The translations under genes and the position numbers were made by a program. From DASQDT01 sp036380435 (GTDB lineage Bacteria > Acidobacteriota > Blastocatellia > Pyrinomonadales > Pyrinomonadaceae): a stretch of DNA of 14,086 nucleotides. The notes beneath the pieces were generated by a model. That model saw only the letters and a list, made by a program, of their open reading frames with translations, searched no databases and was not told the DNA's origin. Shown here one piece after another: positions 13,860 through 14,086 of the stretch; position 1 is the stretch's first letter; each line of letters opens with the position of its first letter. The stretch spans positions 1 to 14,086 of the forward strand of contig DASVES010000031.1 in assembly GCA_036380435.1 (NCBI GenBank). The letters are read 5' to 3'.

Positions 13860-14086
13860 TTCCCCGCCCCGGCGAGCGCCGTCTCGATCTCCCGGCGCAG
13901 TTCCGATTCGGTCACCCCGCGAACCTGCACGCCGTTGATGAGGACGGAAGGCGTACCGGTGATGCCGAGCGAAGAGGCGCGGCGCACGTCGGCCACGATG
14001 CGCGCGCTCACGCTCTGGCTTTCGAGGTCGGTCTTGAAACGCTCCACGTCGGAGACCCCCGCGCGTTGCGCGTACTCGGCGAACTT
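13856..14086 (-). CDS. DsbA-like thioredoxin-fold protein (C-terminal part)
   Basis: Only the last 76 residues are in the window; the frame is open to the edge at 14086. They read KFAEYAQRAGVSDVERF, then a helical region, then GITGTPSVLINGVQVRG with the cis-proline TP loop, and a final helix ending LAGAGK. This is the C-terminal half of a DsbA/Thioredoxin_4-type oxidoreductase that introduces disulfides into exported proteins. The catalytic CxxC and any signal peptide lie beyond the window. Translation is coupled to the VKOR gene by the GTGA overlap, so the two form a disulfide-bond operon transcribed from outside the window. Confidence 0.88.
   Translation of the reverse strand, partial: KFAEYAQRAGVSDVERFKTDLESQSVSARIVADVRRASSLGITGTPSVLINGVQVRGVTESELRREIETALAGAGK

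Overview
The window is GC-rich bacterial chromosome with no phage, transposase, CRISPR or rRNA signal. Four things suggest an Acidobacteriota member, probably near the Blastocatellia: a short secreted VWFA-related protein, an AlkZ-related winged-helix protein, a secretin fused to a cohesin-like domain, and a repeated acidobacterial-style secreted module with a Gly-zipper. This placement is inferred from protein style and base composition; no marker gene is present.

Layout. 1-1227 (+): the 3' end of a zinc-ribbon/single-TM protein, a small integral membrane protein and a secreted protein of unknown function, closely packed and probably co-transcribed. 1230-1319: long hairpin between convergent genes. 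1318-3197 (-): VWFA-related secreted protein with a TATAAT promoter, then an AlkZ-related winged-helix protein. 3536-6364 (+): a 942-residue secretin with TPR-like, N0/N1-like, secretin and cohesin-like parts, behind a strong ribosome site. 6505-6882 (-): stand-alone CheY-like receiver with a 341-bp upstream region holding an extended -10 and a 13-bp-period direct repeat. 7224-9227 (-): large secreted protein with two tandem copies of a 120-residue module and a C-terminal Gly-zipper. 9685-12094 (+): OsmC-family peroxidase, a 52-residue bacterial metallothionein and a TPR-type soluble lytic transglycosylase. 12231-13115 (-): conserved secreted protein of unknown function. 13353-14086 (-): VKOR-family membrane protein overlapping a DsbA-like thioredoxin by 4 bp, a disulfide-bond formation pair.

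Functional theme. Most products act in or outside the cell envelope: secretin, transglycosylase, disulfide-forming pair and several secreted proteins. OsmC and metallothionein deal with peroxide/thiol and metal stress. No single pathway unites the window; it looks like ordinary core and lineage-specific chromosome.

The most unusual non-coding signal is a set of three long, sequence-unrelated, nearly perfect inverted repeats (1230-1319, 12099-12231, 13199-13350). Each abuts a stop codon to within a few bases. A fourth, shorter GC-rich hairpin (7134-7183) lies 41 bp past another stop. They may be strong or bidirectional terminators, small non-autonomous palindromic elements that settled at gene ends, or both.
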